DNA of 64,000 nt, taken from NCBI RefSeq assembly GCF_000244895.1, contig NZ_CM001441.1, forward strand, positions 620,001 through 684,000. The letters run 5' to 3'. How positions within the stretch are numbered: the first letter of the stretch is position 1; each line of letters starts with the position of its first letter. Below the pieces are notes generated by a model, which saw only the letters and a list, made by a program, of their open reading frames with translations, was not told where the DNA came from and made no database searches. Source of the DNA: Desulfosporosinus youngiae DSM 17734. GTDB taxonomy: Bacteria > Bacillota > Desulfitobacteriia > Desulfitobacteriales > Desulfitobacteriaceae. Shown here one piece after another: positions 44,346 through 52,583 of the stretch. Position numbers and translations under genes: made by a program.

Positions 44346-44678
44346 ATGTCAAGCGATGAGCGTTTACAAAATCCCTTAAATGATGCCCTAGTAGAAGCCG
44401 TTTTATTGCTTAAGAGCAAAGAAGAGTGTTATCGGTTCTTTGAAGATATCGCGACAGTTGCTGAAATCAAGGCTTTGGCTCAGCGTTTGGAAGTCGCTAA
44501 GATGCTGCAAAGGAACGAGACCTATACCGCAATTACGGAAAGAACCGGAGTAAGTACTGCAACGATCAGTCGTGTGAAGCGCTGCTTGAATTTCGGAGCA
44601 GATGGTTATCAGCTTATCTTACGGCGTTTAAAGGAGCAGAACGCACAGAAAAATGACGGTCATGAAGGAGAAGCATAA
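44346..44678 (+). CDS. YerC/YecD family TrpR-related protein
   Basis: A 110-residue DNA-binding protein with a Trp-repressor-like fold: EECYRFFEDIATVAEIKALAQRLEVAKML and the helix-turn-helix TAITERTGVSTATISRVKRCL. In Firmicutes this family is often next to his genes, as here: hisZ starts on the base after its stop codon. A role in regulating histidine genes is plausible but inferred. ATG behind GGGAGGGG. Confidence 0.88.
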   Translation: MSSDERLQNPLNDALVEAVLLLKSKEECYRFFEDIATVAEIKALAQRLEVAKMLQRNETYTAITERTGVSTATISRVKRCLNFGADGYQLILRRLKEQNAQKNDGHEGEA

Positions 44679-45842
44679 ATGTTGAGAACGAATTTAGGGT
44701 TGCGTATACCAAAGGGCATGCGGGATCTATTACCTGAGGAAATCGCTGTTCAAGAGGAGTTAGAGGAAAAAGTTCTGGCCCTTTTCCGGCAGTGGTCTTA
44801 TCAGAAAGTATTGACTCCAACCTTGGAATATTCGGCTTGTGTTCAGCCGGATGTTGACCAGGACGATTTGCTGTACAAGTTTTTTGACCGTGAAGGGCAT
44901 ATATTAACCTTACGCCCCGAACTGACGATACCGATCGCCCGTCTTGTCGGTACACGTATGAGGGGGGGAGAATTTCCCCTGCGCTTATGTTATGGTGCAG
45001 ATGTCTATCGAAATACCAATGTCAGGCACAGAGAGTTCCGACAATTGGGTGTAGAACTGGTGGGTTCTGACCAGGAACTGGCAGACGCTGAAGTGATTGC
45101 CCTTGCTGTAGAAGCTATCGCAGGTTTGGGCCTGGAAAATTATCAATTTAATCTGGGACATATGGGGATTTTTTCGGGACTCATGCTGGAAGCCGGAGTG
45201 GATGAGGGGATACAGGCCAAATTAGAAGAAGTATTAGCTCGTAAGGACATGGTGGGCGTGGAAAGCTGTGTCAGACAAAGTGGATTACCGGGACGGGTTC
45301 AGGAGCTACTGCTTCGGTTACCCCATTTTCACGGGGGAGAGGAAATTCTGGATGAAGTCCTCGGTTGGAGTGAGAGACCCGCAATTCGGGCAGCAGTCGA
45401 AAGTCTAAGGAGAATTTATCAGTATTTAAATGATTTTGGTGTTCAGGAGAATGTGTCCTTAGATCTGGGAATACTTCGGGGTTTTTCATATTATACTGGG
45501 GTGATTTTTGAAGGGTATGTTCCGGGAATAGGTTTTCCGGTCGTTGAGGGCGGACGTTATGATGCCTTATATGCCGACTTTGGTATCCCTCAGCCGGCAA
45601 CCGGGTTTGCGATACATTTAGGCAATCTCTTGGAACAATTTCCGCTGCCAAATGTCGAGGGAGCAGATGTCTTAGTTTATGGATCCGATGCGAAGCAGGT
45701 CATTCGCCGGAGCCAGGCTTTGAGGGCCTTGGGGAAACGGGTAGAGATGTCTCTCGGAGTTTTAGGCAATGATGAGGCAGGGAAAATAGCGCGGCAAAAG
45801 AATATTGCTCAGGTTTTATGTGTTGATGGAGAAAGTTTGTGA
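44679..45842 (+). CDS. hisZ: ATP phosphoribosyltransferase regulatory subunit
   Basis: A 387-residue histidyl-tRNA-synthetase-like paralog needed for activity of the short HisG. Class II core elements remain: GMRDLLPEEIAVQEELE, DLLYKFFDREGHILTLRPELTIPIARL, LCYGADVYRN, REFRQLGVELVG, and YYTGVIFEGY. There is no anticodon-binding domain. The short-form hisG (226 residues) that requires it lies 12.3 kb downstream behind the pyrrolysine block, so the his genes appear split. Confidence 0.93.
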   Translation: MLRTNLGLRIPKGMRDLLPEEIAVQEELEEKVLALFRQWSYQKVLTPTLEYSACVQPDVDQDDLLYKFFDREGHILTLRPELTIPIARLVGTRMRGGEFPLRLCYGADVYRNTNVRHREFRQLGVELVGSDQELADAEVIALAVEAIAGLGLENYQFNLGHMGIFSGLMLEAGVDEGIQAKLEEVLARKDMVGVESCVRQSGLPGRVQELLLRLPHFHGGEEILDEVLGWSERPAIRAAVESLRRIYQYLNDFGVQENVSLDLGILRGFSYYTGVIFEGYVPGIGFPVVEGGRYDALYADFGIPQPATGFAIHLGNLLEQFPLPNVEGADVLVYGSDAKQVIRRSQALRALGKRVEMSLGVLGNDEAGKIARQKNIAQVLCVDGESL

Positions 45843-45943
45843 AGACAAATAATTTGAAATAATTGGATGAGTTCAGCACTTTTTTAGGCTGGAATATTAT
45901 ATAATGACATATTGGAGATACATCTGGATAAGGGGTGTAAAAA

Positions 45944-47023
45944 TTGCGTAAACTTGCGGTACTTACAGGCGGGGGAGATTGTCCGGGGCTCAATGCGGTG
46001 ATTCGGGCAATTGCTAAGAGTGCACATGGATATGGACTCGAAGTGCTTGGAATCAGAGATGGTTTTCGTGGAGCGGTAGAAGGGGATTTTGTGCCCCTTT
46101 CTCTGCGGGAGGTTTCGGGTATTTTACCACGTGGCGGCACGATTTTAGGAACAACGAATCGAGATAACCCTTTTGCTTATCAAACAAAACTAAATGGGGT
46201 AACTCAACCGGTGGATCGCTCAGATGATGTCATCCGGAATTTACAAGAGCAGGGTGTGGATGCCTTGCTGGCAATTGGGGGAGACGGAAGTCTGAAGATC
46301 GCCCTTGAGTTTGCCAATAAAGGGCTTAAAGTGATCGGAATTCCCAAGACGATTGACAATGATTTAATGGCTACGGATCAAACCTTTGGTTTCCAAACGG
46401 CGGTAGCTACGGCCCAAGAAGCCTTAGACCGTTTACATACCACCGCGGAATCCCATCACCGGGTTATGATTCTTGAAGTCATGGGGCGCTATGCGGGCTG
46501 GATTGCTTTGTATGCCGGGGTAGCAGGAGGAGCGGATGTTATCCTGATTCCCGAAATTCCTTATAATCTAAACCGGGTTGCGCTGTGCATTCAACAACGG
46601 GCCAGACAAGGAAAGAAATTCAGCATTATTGTCGCGGCAGAGGGAGCGAAACCACTGGGCGGGGAAATGGTTGTCGAGCGCATGATGGAGGGGCGAGTTG
46701 ACCCGATTAAACTGGGGGGGATTGGCGCCAAAATAGGTCGTGATCTTGAAGAACATCATGGGATGGAAACTCGGGTGACGGTGCTCGGACATCTTCAACG
46801 GGGTGGTTCCCCCAATGCCTATGATCGTGTACTTTCTACACGTTACGGAACGTCGGCAGTTGACGCTGCACTTGAGGAGGAATTCGGAATCATGGTCGCT
46901 CTTCAGGGCAGAGAGATTGTACGGGTCCCTCTTCGTGAAGCGGTTGATCAAATTAAACTTGTGCCCTTGAATGATCCGTTGTTGTTAGCGGCGCGCACTC
47001 TTGGCATGGAGTTTGGCGATTAG
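45944..47023 (+). CDS. pfkA: 6-phosphofructokinase (group III-like)
   Basis: A 359-residue phosphofructokinase. It has GGGDCPGLNAVIRA at the N-terminus, IGGDGSLKIA, PKTIDNDLMATDQTFGF, EVMGRYAGWIAL and GHLQRGGSPNAYDR. The Gly in GGDGS indicates ATP as donor, while the Lys in PKTIDND is the residue of PPi-type enzymes. This mixture is typical of the longer group III kinases. TTG start behind AAGGGGTG; stop TAG. Glycolytic role; location beside hisZ has no obvious functional meaning. Confidence 0.92.
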   Translation: MRKLAVLTGGGDCPGLNAVIRAIAKSAHGYGLEVLGIRDGFRGAVEGDFVPLSLREVSGILPRGGTILGTTNRDNPFAYQTKLNGVTQPVDRSDDVIRNLQEQGVDALLAIGGDGSLKIALEFANKGLKVIGIPKTIDNDLMATDQTFGFQTAVATAQEALDRLHTTAESHHRVMILEVMGRYAGWIALYAGVAGGADVILIPEIPYNLNRVALCIQQRARQGKKFSIIVAAEGAKPLGGEMVVERMMEGRVDPIKLGGIGAKIGRDLEEHHGMETRVTVLGHLQRGGSPNAYDRVLSTRYGTSAVDAALEEEFGIMVALQGREIVRVPLREAVDQIKLVPLNDPLLLAARTLGMEFGD

Positions 47024-47051
47024 TTCTAAAAAGGATAGGGAGGCTTGAACG

Positions 47052-47534
47052 ATGGAGGGCAAATTATCTGCAGCGGAGTTTGAGAGTTTCCTTGATGAGA
47101 CTTGCGACGCTTTACGTGGAGACCGGGAGGCTGTGGGATTTAAGGAGTATGTGATAGCCATCGTTTTTTTAAAACGTTTGAACGACCGATTTAATATGGA
47201 ACGAGAGGTTCGGCGCAATAAACTTATGGCCAAGGGCTTATCTCAAAATGAAATAGAAGAGGATTTGGAAAAAAGAGAATCTTATCGTTTGTTTGTACCG
47301 AAGATGGCACGGTGGGACATAATAAAACAGGAAAATCAAGATTTAAGGGCTTACTTAACGAAGGCTTTTGCAGAGATTGACGATAAGAATCGGGGTTGCC
47401 TGGGAGTCTTAAAAACTATTGATTTTAATAAGACCTCAGAAACAGGCGAAATGTACATTACTAATGCAGATCTGGCAGAATTAATCAAGCGTTTTGAAGA
47501 ATTGGTGTTGACGGATGATCACTTAGGCTTCTAA
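47052..47534 (+). pseudogene. HsdM N-terminal domain fragment (type I restriction-modification)
   Basis: A 160-residue frame matching only the N-terminal helical domain of type I DNA methyltransferase HsdM: a DALRGDREAVGFKEYVIAIVFLKRLNDRF opening, VPKMARWDIIKQ, and a final ADLAELIKRFEEL. The normal continuation into the SAM-binding catalytic domain (GGEFYTP, NPPF) is absent and no hsdS or hsdR lies nearby. The start has GGGAGG upstream and the frame is intact, so it could be expressed as a stand-alone fragment. It marks the left edge of the pyl/mtt block and may be a relic of an earlier insertion. Confidence 0.7.
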
Positions 47535-47577
47535 AACTATGGAGAACTGCTGATCAAGCTGGTTTCATAACACAAGC

Positions 47578-47606
47578 TTGCACAAAATTGGAATTAGTGG
47601 TAATCT
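47578..47606 (+). promoter_or_regulatory. Sigma-A type promoter of the pyrrolysine tRNA
   Basis: TTGCAC at 47578-47583 and TAATCT at 47601-47606 with a 17-base spacer; the tRNA begins 12 bases after the -10 element. Confidence 0.65.
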
Positions 47607-47617
47607 AAAAACGACAT

Positions 47618-47689
47618 GGGGGGTAGATCGAATAGATCACACGGACTCTAAATTCGTGCAGACGGGTGAAACTCCCGTACTCCTCGCCA
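47618..47689 (+). tRNA. pylT: tRNA-Pyl (anticodon CUA)
   Basis: A 72-base tRNA with encoded CCA. Anticodon loop CTCTAAA gives anticodon CTA, reading the amber codon. Hallmarks of tRNA-Pyl are a six-pair anticodon stem (CACGGA / TTCGTG), a very small D-arm (GATC / GATC) and a T-arm ACGGG / CCCGT. It resembles the Desulfitobacterium hafniense tRNA closely, with GU pairs in the acceptor stem. The synthetase gene pylSc starts 37 bases later. It inserts pyrrolysine at the TAG of mttB. Confidence 0.96.
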
Positions 47690-47726
47690 TTTTTATGTCT
47701 AAGTGTTTTGACAGGAGGTTCATCTC

Positions 47727-48566
47727 TTGAGTATTTCATGGTCGACGGTTCAATTGCAACGCTTAAAAGAACTTAACGCATCTTCTGAACAACTGGATAT
47801 GAACTTTACTGAAACATCAAGCCGCGACCGCGCATTCCAAGATGTCGAACATAGCTTAGTTAAGCATGGGAAATCACAGCTTAAAAAATTACGTGATGAG
47901 AAGCGCCGGCCGGCCTTACTTGAGCTTGAAGACGGATTGGCGGAGGCATTACGCCGGCAAGGATTCGTTCAGGTGGTTACACCGACAATTATTTCCAAGA
48001 CTTCATTAGCGAAAATGACGATTTCAGACGATCACCCGCTATTCTCACAAGTCTTTTGGTTAGATGCCAAACGCTGCCTGCGGCCGATGCTGGCACCGAA
48101 TCTTTATACTCTGTGGAGAGATCTCGCACGCCTTTGGGATAAACCGATTCGTATATTTGAAATCGGAACCTGCTATCGGAAAGAGTCACAGGGTGCGCAG
48201 CATCTGAATGAATTTACGATGCTTAACCTGACAGAACTAGGTACTCCCCTTGAAGAGCGGCATCAACGGCTGGAAGAAATGGCCCGCTGGGTTATGGAGG
48301 CAGCAGGAATTGAAGGGTATGGGCTTCTTACCGAATCCTCTGTGGTCTATGGAGATACTGTAGATGTAATGAAAGGTGAGCTCGAGCTGGGATCAGGTGC
48401 TATGGGGCCTCATTTTTTGGACGAGAAGTGGGGGATTTTTGATCCTTGGGTCGGCATAGGTTTTGGACTGGAAAGGCTTCTTATGATTCGGGAAGGTACA
48501 CAGAATGTTCAGAGCATGGCCAGAAGCTTAACCTATCTGGATGGGGTTAGGTTAAATATAAAATAA
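47727..48566 (+). CDS. pylSc: Pyrrolysyl-tRNA synthetase catalytic subunit
   Basis: A 279-residue class II synthetase lacking the N-terminal tRNA-binding domain, which is encoded separately at 57.6 kb as in Desulfitobacterium. Motif 2/3 and pocket elements are PMLAPNLYTLWRDL, FEIGTCYRKESQGAQHLNEFTMLNL, SSVVYGDTVDVM and GIGFGLERLLMI. It charges tRNA-Pyl with pyrrolysine. TTG start eight bases after a perfect AGGAGG. It shares the tRNA transcript. Confidence 0.96.
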   Translation: MSISWSTVQLQRLKELNASSEQLDMNFTETSSRDRAFQDVEHSLVKHGKSQLKKLRDEKRRPALLELEDGLAEALRRQGFVQVVTPTIISKTSLAKMTISDDHPLFSQVFWLDAKRCLRPMLAPNLYTLWRDLARLWDKPIRIFEIGTCYRKESQGAQHLNEFTMLNLTELGTPLEERHQRLEEMARWVMEAAGIEGYGLLTESSVVYGDTVDVMKGELELGSGAMGPHFLDEKWGIFDPWVGIGFGLERLLMIREGTQNVQSMARSLTYLDGVRLNIK

Positions 48567-48605
48567 CTGCGGGAAAATCCTAAGTTAGTTTCATATGATT
48601 AAAAC

Positions 48606-48648
48606 GAAAGCTATGACTACATCAGTGAAAGTCATAGCTTTGTTAATT
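48606..48648 (+). terminator. Terminator-like hairpin after pylSc
   Basis: AAAGCTATGACT / AGTCATAGCTTT with a ten-base loop followed by GTTAATT, 40 bases after the pylSc stop. Confidence 0.65.
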
Positions 48649-48660
48649 ATGTAAATTTAC

Positions 48661-48699
48661 GGTGTAACTGTTTTTTTCTGTGAAAAAAACAGTTACACC
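48661..48699. promoter_or_regulatory. Candidate upstream activator site of the mtt sigma-54 promoter
   Basis: Perfect palindrome with 18-bp arms, GGTGTAACTGTTTTTTTC / its complement, and a TGT spacer; its centre lies 149 bases before the -24 element of the sigma-54 promoter at 48828. A matching palindrome stands at the same distance before the second sigma-54 promoter (54137-54175). A simple terminator role is less likely because of this shared geometry. Confidence 0.65.
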
Positions 48700-48706
48700 T
48701 ATTTTA

Positions 48707-48770
48707 TAAGAGGCTATCCCCCGAACTGTCACCATGAATTTACAGTTCAGGGGATGGCCTCTTATTTTAA
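48707..48770 (+). terminator. Strong hairpin between activator site and mtt promoter
   Basis: AAGAGGCTATCCCC..GAACTGT pairs with ACAGTTC.GGGGATGGCCTCTT and is followed by ATTTTAAT. It would insulate the mtt operon from pylSc transcription. Confidence 0.7.
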
Positions 48771-48827
48771 TCGCAGCTAAACATAGAAATCCCTTCAGAT
48801 ATCTGGTTTTTCTGAATTTTTATGAAC

Positions 48828-48845
48828 TTGGCATTAAACTTGCAC
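48828..48845 (+). promoter_or_regulatory. Sigma-54 promoter of mttC-mttB
   Basis: TTGGCATTAAACTTGCAC: TGGCA (48829-48833) and TTGCA (48840-48844) have the exact -24/-12 spacing of the sigma-54 consensus TGGCACG-N4-TTGCW. It lies 111 bases before mttC; a sigma-54 activator gene is encoded within the cluster. Confidence 0.8.
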
Positions 48846-48955
48846 ATTCTTAACAGTGTGATCAAAGTGTAAAAGAAGAAGGAGGAATAAAAGCACTTTC
48901 TATTAAGTCAGAAAAACTACAGGGTTAAAAGCAAACGACAAGGAGGTAATAGTTT

Positions 48956-49591
48956 ATGGCCGGCTATGAAGATTTATCGAAAGCAGTATTAAAGGGTGAT
49001 GATGATCAGGTAAAATCTCTAACTAAAAGTTTAATTGATAGCGGAAACGATCTTTTGGAAATTATCAATCAGGGTCTGATTGCTGGGATGGACATAGTTG
49101 GAGCACGCTTTAAAAAGGGGGAAATGTTCGTTCCCGAAGTACTCATGGCAGCTAGAGCGATGTCAGAAGGTATTAATTTAGTTAAACCCCTTATGGCTGA
49201 AACGGATATCCCTACAATAGGTAAAGTGCTGGTTGGCACAGTTAAAGGTGACCTTCATGATATCGGAAAGAACCTGTTAGCTATGATGATGGAGGGTGCC
49301 GGCTTTACAGTCGTTAATTTAGGCGTCGATATTTCACCGGAACAGTTTGTAGAAGCCGCAAAGGAACAAAAAGCTGATATGATCGCTATGTCCGCACTGC
49401 TGACCACTACTATGGTATCAATGAGAGACACCATAGAACTATTTAAAGAAGAGGGTATAAGGGATAAGGTGCGCATTATTATTGGGGGAGCTCCGATTTC
49501 TCAGGAATATGCGGATGAAATTGGTGCCGATGGTTTTGCACCTGATGCCGCTACTGCCTGCGATCTTGCTAAAGGCCTGCTTGCTAAGTAA
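48956..49591 (+). CDS. mttC: Corrinoid methyl-carrier protein, MttC-type
   Basis: A 211-residue corrinoid protein. N-terminal helical cap (about 1-90) is followed by a B12-binding Rossmann domain with GTVKGDLHDIGKNLLAMMMEGAGF (DxHxxG supplies the cobalt-ligating His), SALLTTTM and GGAPISQEYADEIGADGF. It accepts a methyl group from the MttB-bound substrate and passes it to the methyl-THF methyltransferase encoded at 54.6 kb. ATG behind CAAGGAGGT; it is the first gene behind the sigma-54 promoter. Confidence 0.93.
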   Translation: MAGYEDLSKAVLKGDDDQVKSLTKSLIDSGNDLLEIINQGLIAGMDIVGARFKKGEMFVPEVLMAARAMSEGINLVKPLMAETDIPTIGKVLVGTVKGDLHDIGKNLLAMMMEGAGFTVVNLGVDISPEQFVEAAKEQKADMIAMSALLTTTMVSMRDTIELFKEEGIRDKVRIIIGGAPISQEYADEIGADGFAPDAATACDLAKGLLAK

Positions 49592-49651
49592 TTATCTATT
49601 CAATCAGGACTTGGTGTAAAAATAAATAATCTAAGAAAGGTGGAGTAAACG

Positions 49652-51124
49652 GTGACCATAAGAAATCCTTGGTCTAATAATCCTCAAAAGCATGGCTTTA
49701 GTCTAAGTATGTTCACAGATAATGAATTAAGACAAATTCACTATTCAACGCTGGAAGTCCTCTGGCAGGAAGGGGTGCATATCACTTCTAAAGAGGCCCT
49801 GGATCTTTTCCAGGATGCCGGAGCTATGGTAGACCGCAGTGAATCTGTTGTACGTATTCCTGCACACCTGGTAGAAGATGCCATCAGGTCTGCTCCGAGC
49901 ACCATTACCCTTGCCGGTCGTAATCCAAAGAACGATTGTGTATTGGAGGGCAGCCGGGTAAGCTTCACCACCTTTGGTGCCGGAGTAAAAATTGTTGACC
50001 CCGTAACAGGCGTTTTAAGAAACACAACCAAGGCTGACGTTGCCGGAACAGCCTTAGTTGCCGATTATCTGGATGGAGTCGACGTTTATTCACATGCGGT
50101 TTCAGCCAGAGACTGCCCTAAAGTATCCGTCGATTTACATGAAGCAGAAGCTTTTTTGAGCAATACAAGTAAACATGCTATGCACATTGACCTTACCTCA
50201 GGCGATCATGCCAAAAAATATCTTGAAATGGGTGCAATTATTGCCGGCGGTTGGGATAATCTCAGGAAGCGGCCTGTTTTATCAGCTCTAACCTGCCCGC
50301 AAAGTCCGCTCCAGCTTCATAAAGAGTGCTGTGACATTATCATGGAATTTGCCCGGGCAGGTGTACCGTGCAATATATTGTCAATGGCTATGTCCGGAGC
50401 TACCACACCGGTAACCATTGCCGGTACCCTGGTTGTGCACAATGCCGAAGTTCTCGCAGGGATTACCTTATCCCAGCTCGCCTGCAAGGGTGCGCCGGTA
50501 ATGTATGGTAGTTCTACTACGACCTTTGACCTGCAATATGCTACAGCTCCAGTGGGTTCGCCGGAGCTTGGAATGTGCAGCGCGGGTGTGGCGGCTCTGG
50601 CTCAGTTCTACTTACTTCCCAGCTTCACAGCGGGGACATAGGCAGACAGCAAATTATCCGATGCCCAGGCAGGATATGAAAAAACCATGACGGCTCTGTT
50701 GCCGGCCTTGGCAGGAGTTAACCTGATTTATGGAATGGGAATGCTGGAGTTAGGGGTAACCTTCAGCTATGCCCAACTACTCATCGATAACGAAATAGCA
50801 GAGATGGTAAAACGAGTGGTTCGTGGTGTGGAAATTAACGATGAAACCTTGGCGGTTGATCTGATCAAGCGAGTAGGCGGAGGTAGTGGTAAACACTACT
50901 TGTTGGAAAAACATACTATGGAGTATGTTAAGAAAGAGCAATCCAGAGCAAATCTGTTTGACCGGAAAATGCGCCAAATTTGGGAAGCAGAGACCGGGGG
51001 CAAAGATGCCGGAGAGCGCGCCGCTGAAAGGGCACGGGAAATTCTGAACGAATACAAACCCGAACCGTTGGATAAGGAAGTACAGCAAAAACTCAGAAAT
51101 ATCATCGAAGAGCTAGAAAAATAA
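49652..51124 (+). CDS. mttB: Trimethylamine-type methyltransferase MttB with in-frame amber codon (pyrrolysine)
   Basis: A 490-residue protein if the TAG at 50639-50641 is read as pyrrolysine (residue 330; family position about 334). Both halves are in one frame with no other stop and match MttB on each side: FTAGT before the codon and ADSKLSDAQAGYEKT after it. MttB moves a methyl group from a quaternary or tertiary amine to the corrinoid protein MttC. Presence of the amber codon separates it from glycine-betaine-type non-Pyl MtgB. GTG start behind AAAGGTGGAG. The linked tRNA-Pyl and pylSc make readthrough credible. Confidence 0.94.
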
Positions 51125-51240
51125 TCGTTATTAAAACCTCATAAAACCCCAATGTGAGGCATTTTCGAAAGAGAAACAGTGATTGGTTTACTGGATAAGT
51201 GGTAGGTGCCATCTTGTTTAGTAATAAAACACTGCCAGAG

Positions 51241-51277
51241 AAAACGGAGGAGATGTAGGTGCATTTCCTCCGTTTTA
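51241..51277 (+). terminator. Hairpin between mttB and the permease gene
   Basis: AAAACGGAGGA / TCCTCCGTTTT with a 15-base loop, then AAT. It could end or attenuate the mttCB transcript before the permease gene. Confidence 0.7.
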
Positions 51278-51341
51278 ATCGTCTTTTAATGGTCTGTTGT
51301 CAGATGGGTTTCTAAAAACGTTTGTCAGGAGGAGATATTTA

Positions 51342-52583
51342 ATGGTTATATTCGGTAAAGTAATGATTTTTATTATCATGGCCTGTTGTTTAGCGGGAGC
51401 TGTTGCGTCAGCTGTCAAAGAGGATTCTGAATTAGGGCAGTCATTTATCAATGGCCTAGAAACCATAGGGACTATTTTTCTGCCTATTGCGGGAATTATG
51501 ATCTCGATTCCCTATTTAACCATCTTTATTGAGAAGGTTTTTGGTTCGATCTATAGTTTTATCGGTGCGGATCTGGCTATAGCGGCAACGACTTTTATCC
51601 CCAGTGATATAGGGGGATATGTTTTGGCCGAGGTTCTCGCCCAATCACCTGAAACTTGGATCATGGCCATGGTGGTAGGCATTATGGCCGCGCCAACAAT
51701 TTTGTATAATATTCCCATTGGCTTAGCCATGTTAGAAAAAGAGGATCACCAATATTTAGCTTTAGGTATGATGTCCGGAATGCTGGCAGTTCCTTTTGGG
51801 GTTCTTGTCACTTGTATGATCCTCTTTTTTTCCCATACTCCGGTTCGGGAAGCTATTTCCACGAATGCAGATGCTACGTATGTATTGACCTTTGGATTAG
51901 TTACTATTTTTATTAACCTTCTGCCTTTAATTATCATCTGTGTCTTATTCGCTTTGGGGCTGAAGCTGATACCTAAAAAGATGATTAAAGGCTTTATGAT
52001 CTATGGAAAGATACTAATGTCAGCCTTAAAACTGGTAGTAGCTTTTGCGATCATAGAATATTTCACCGGAGTATTTTCCAAGGTTTTAGGCGGATGGGGT
52101 TTTGATCCATTTATTGCGGATGAGGAAGAAACCTTCAGGGCCTTGGAAATCACGGGTATTATCGGAATTATGCTGGCGGGAGCATTTCCCATGGTCTATC
52201 TGCTGAAAAAGTATTTGCAGACGCCTTTAACAAAAATAGGGACAAAATTAGGGCTGACTTTCTCCGGCAGTGCCGGACTCTTAGCTGCCTCTGCCAACGT
52301 TTTAGCGATGTTTGCCACAATTAAAGATATGCCTCCCCAGGATAAGGTTAAGTGCATTGCCTACAGCGTTTGTGCAGGTTATCTTTTGGGAGATTATTTG
52401 TCCTTCACCGCTAATTTCCAGCCAACCTTAATCGTGCCTGTTTTCACCGGGCAATTATGTGGGGGGATTATGGGCATTTTTATAGCTGATAAGTTATCAG
52501 TCCCCCAAGCCATCAAACTTGCCGAAGAACATAAAGAAAAGTCCAATACGGGAAATAAAAAGGAATACAGTCCAGGACTGTAA
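51342..52583 (+). CDS. EutH-like ethanolamine/amine permease
   Basis: A 413-residue membrane protein with about eleven hydrophobic segments and EutH-family sequence: PIAGIMISIPYLTIFIEKVFG, TTFIPSDIGGYVLAEVLA, AAPTILYNIPIGLAMLE, CAGYLLGDYLSFTANFQP. EutH brings ethanolamine into cells, but no other eut gene is present. Position between mttB and the sigma-54 activator suggests import of the methylated amine used by MttB. ATG 51342 is eight bases after AGGAGG. Its stop directly abuts the stop of the convergent activator gene. Confidence 0.85.
   Translation: MVIFGKVMIFIIMACCLAGAVASAVKEDSELGQSFINGLETIGTIFLPIAGIMISIPYLTIFIEKVFGSIYSFIGADLAIAATTFIPSDIGGYVLAEVLAQSPETWIMAMVVGIMAAPTILYNIPIGLAMLEKEDHQYLALGMMSGMLAVPFGVLVTCMILFFSHTPVREAISTNADATYVLTFGLVTIFINLLPLIIICVLFALGLKLIPKKMIKGFMIYGKILMSALKLVVAFAIIEYFTGVFSKVLGGWGFDPFIADEEETFRALEITGIIGIMLAGAFPMVYLLKKYLQTPLTKIGTKLGLTFSGSAGLLAASANVLAMFATIKDMPPQDKVKCIAYSVCAGYLLGDYLSFTANFQPTLIVPVFTGQLCGGIMGIFIADKLSVPQAIKLAEEHKEKSNTGNKKEYSPGL

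Noticed and set aside
50639-50687. mttB as two separate genes or as a frameshifted pseudogene
   Set aside because: Both parts share one frame, only a single TAG separates them, it lies at the family pyrrolysine site, and pyl genes are linked.
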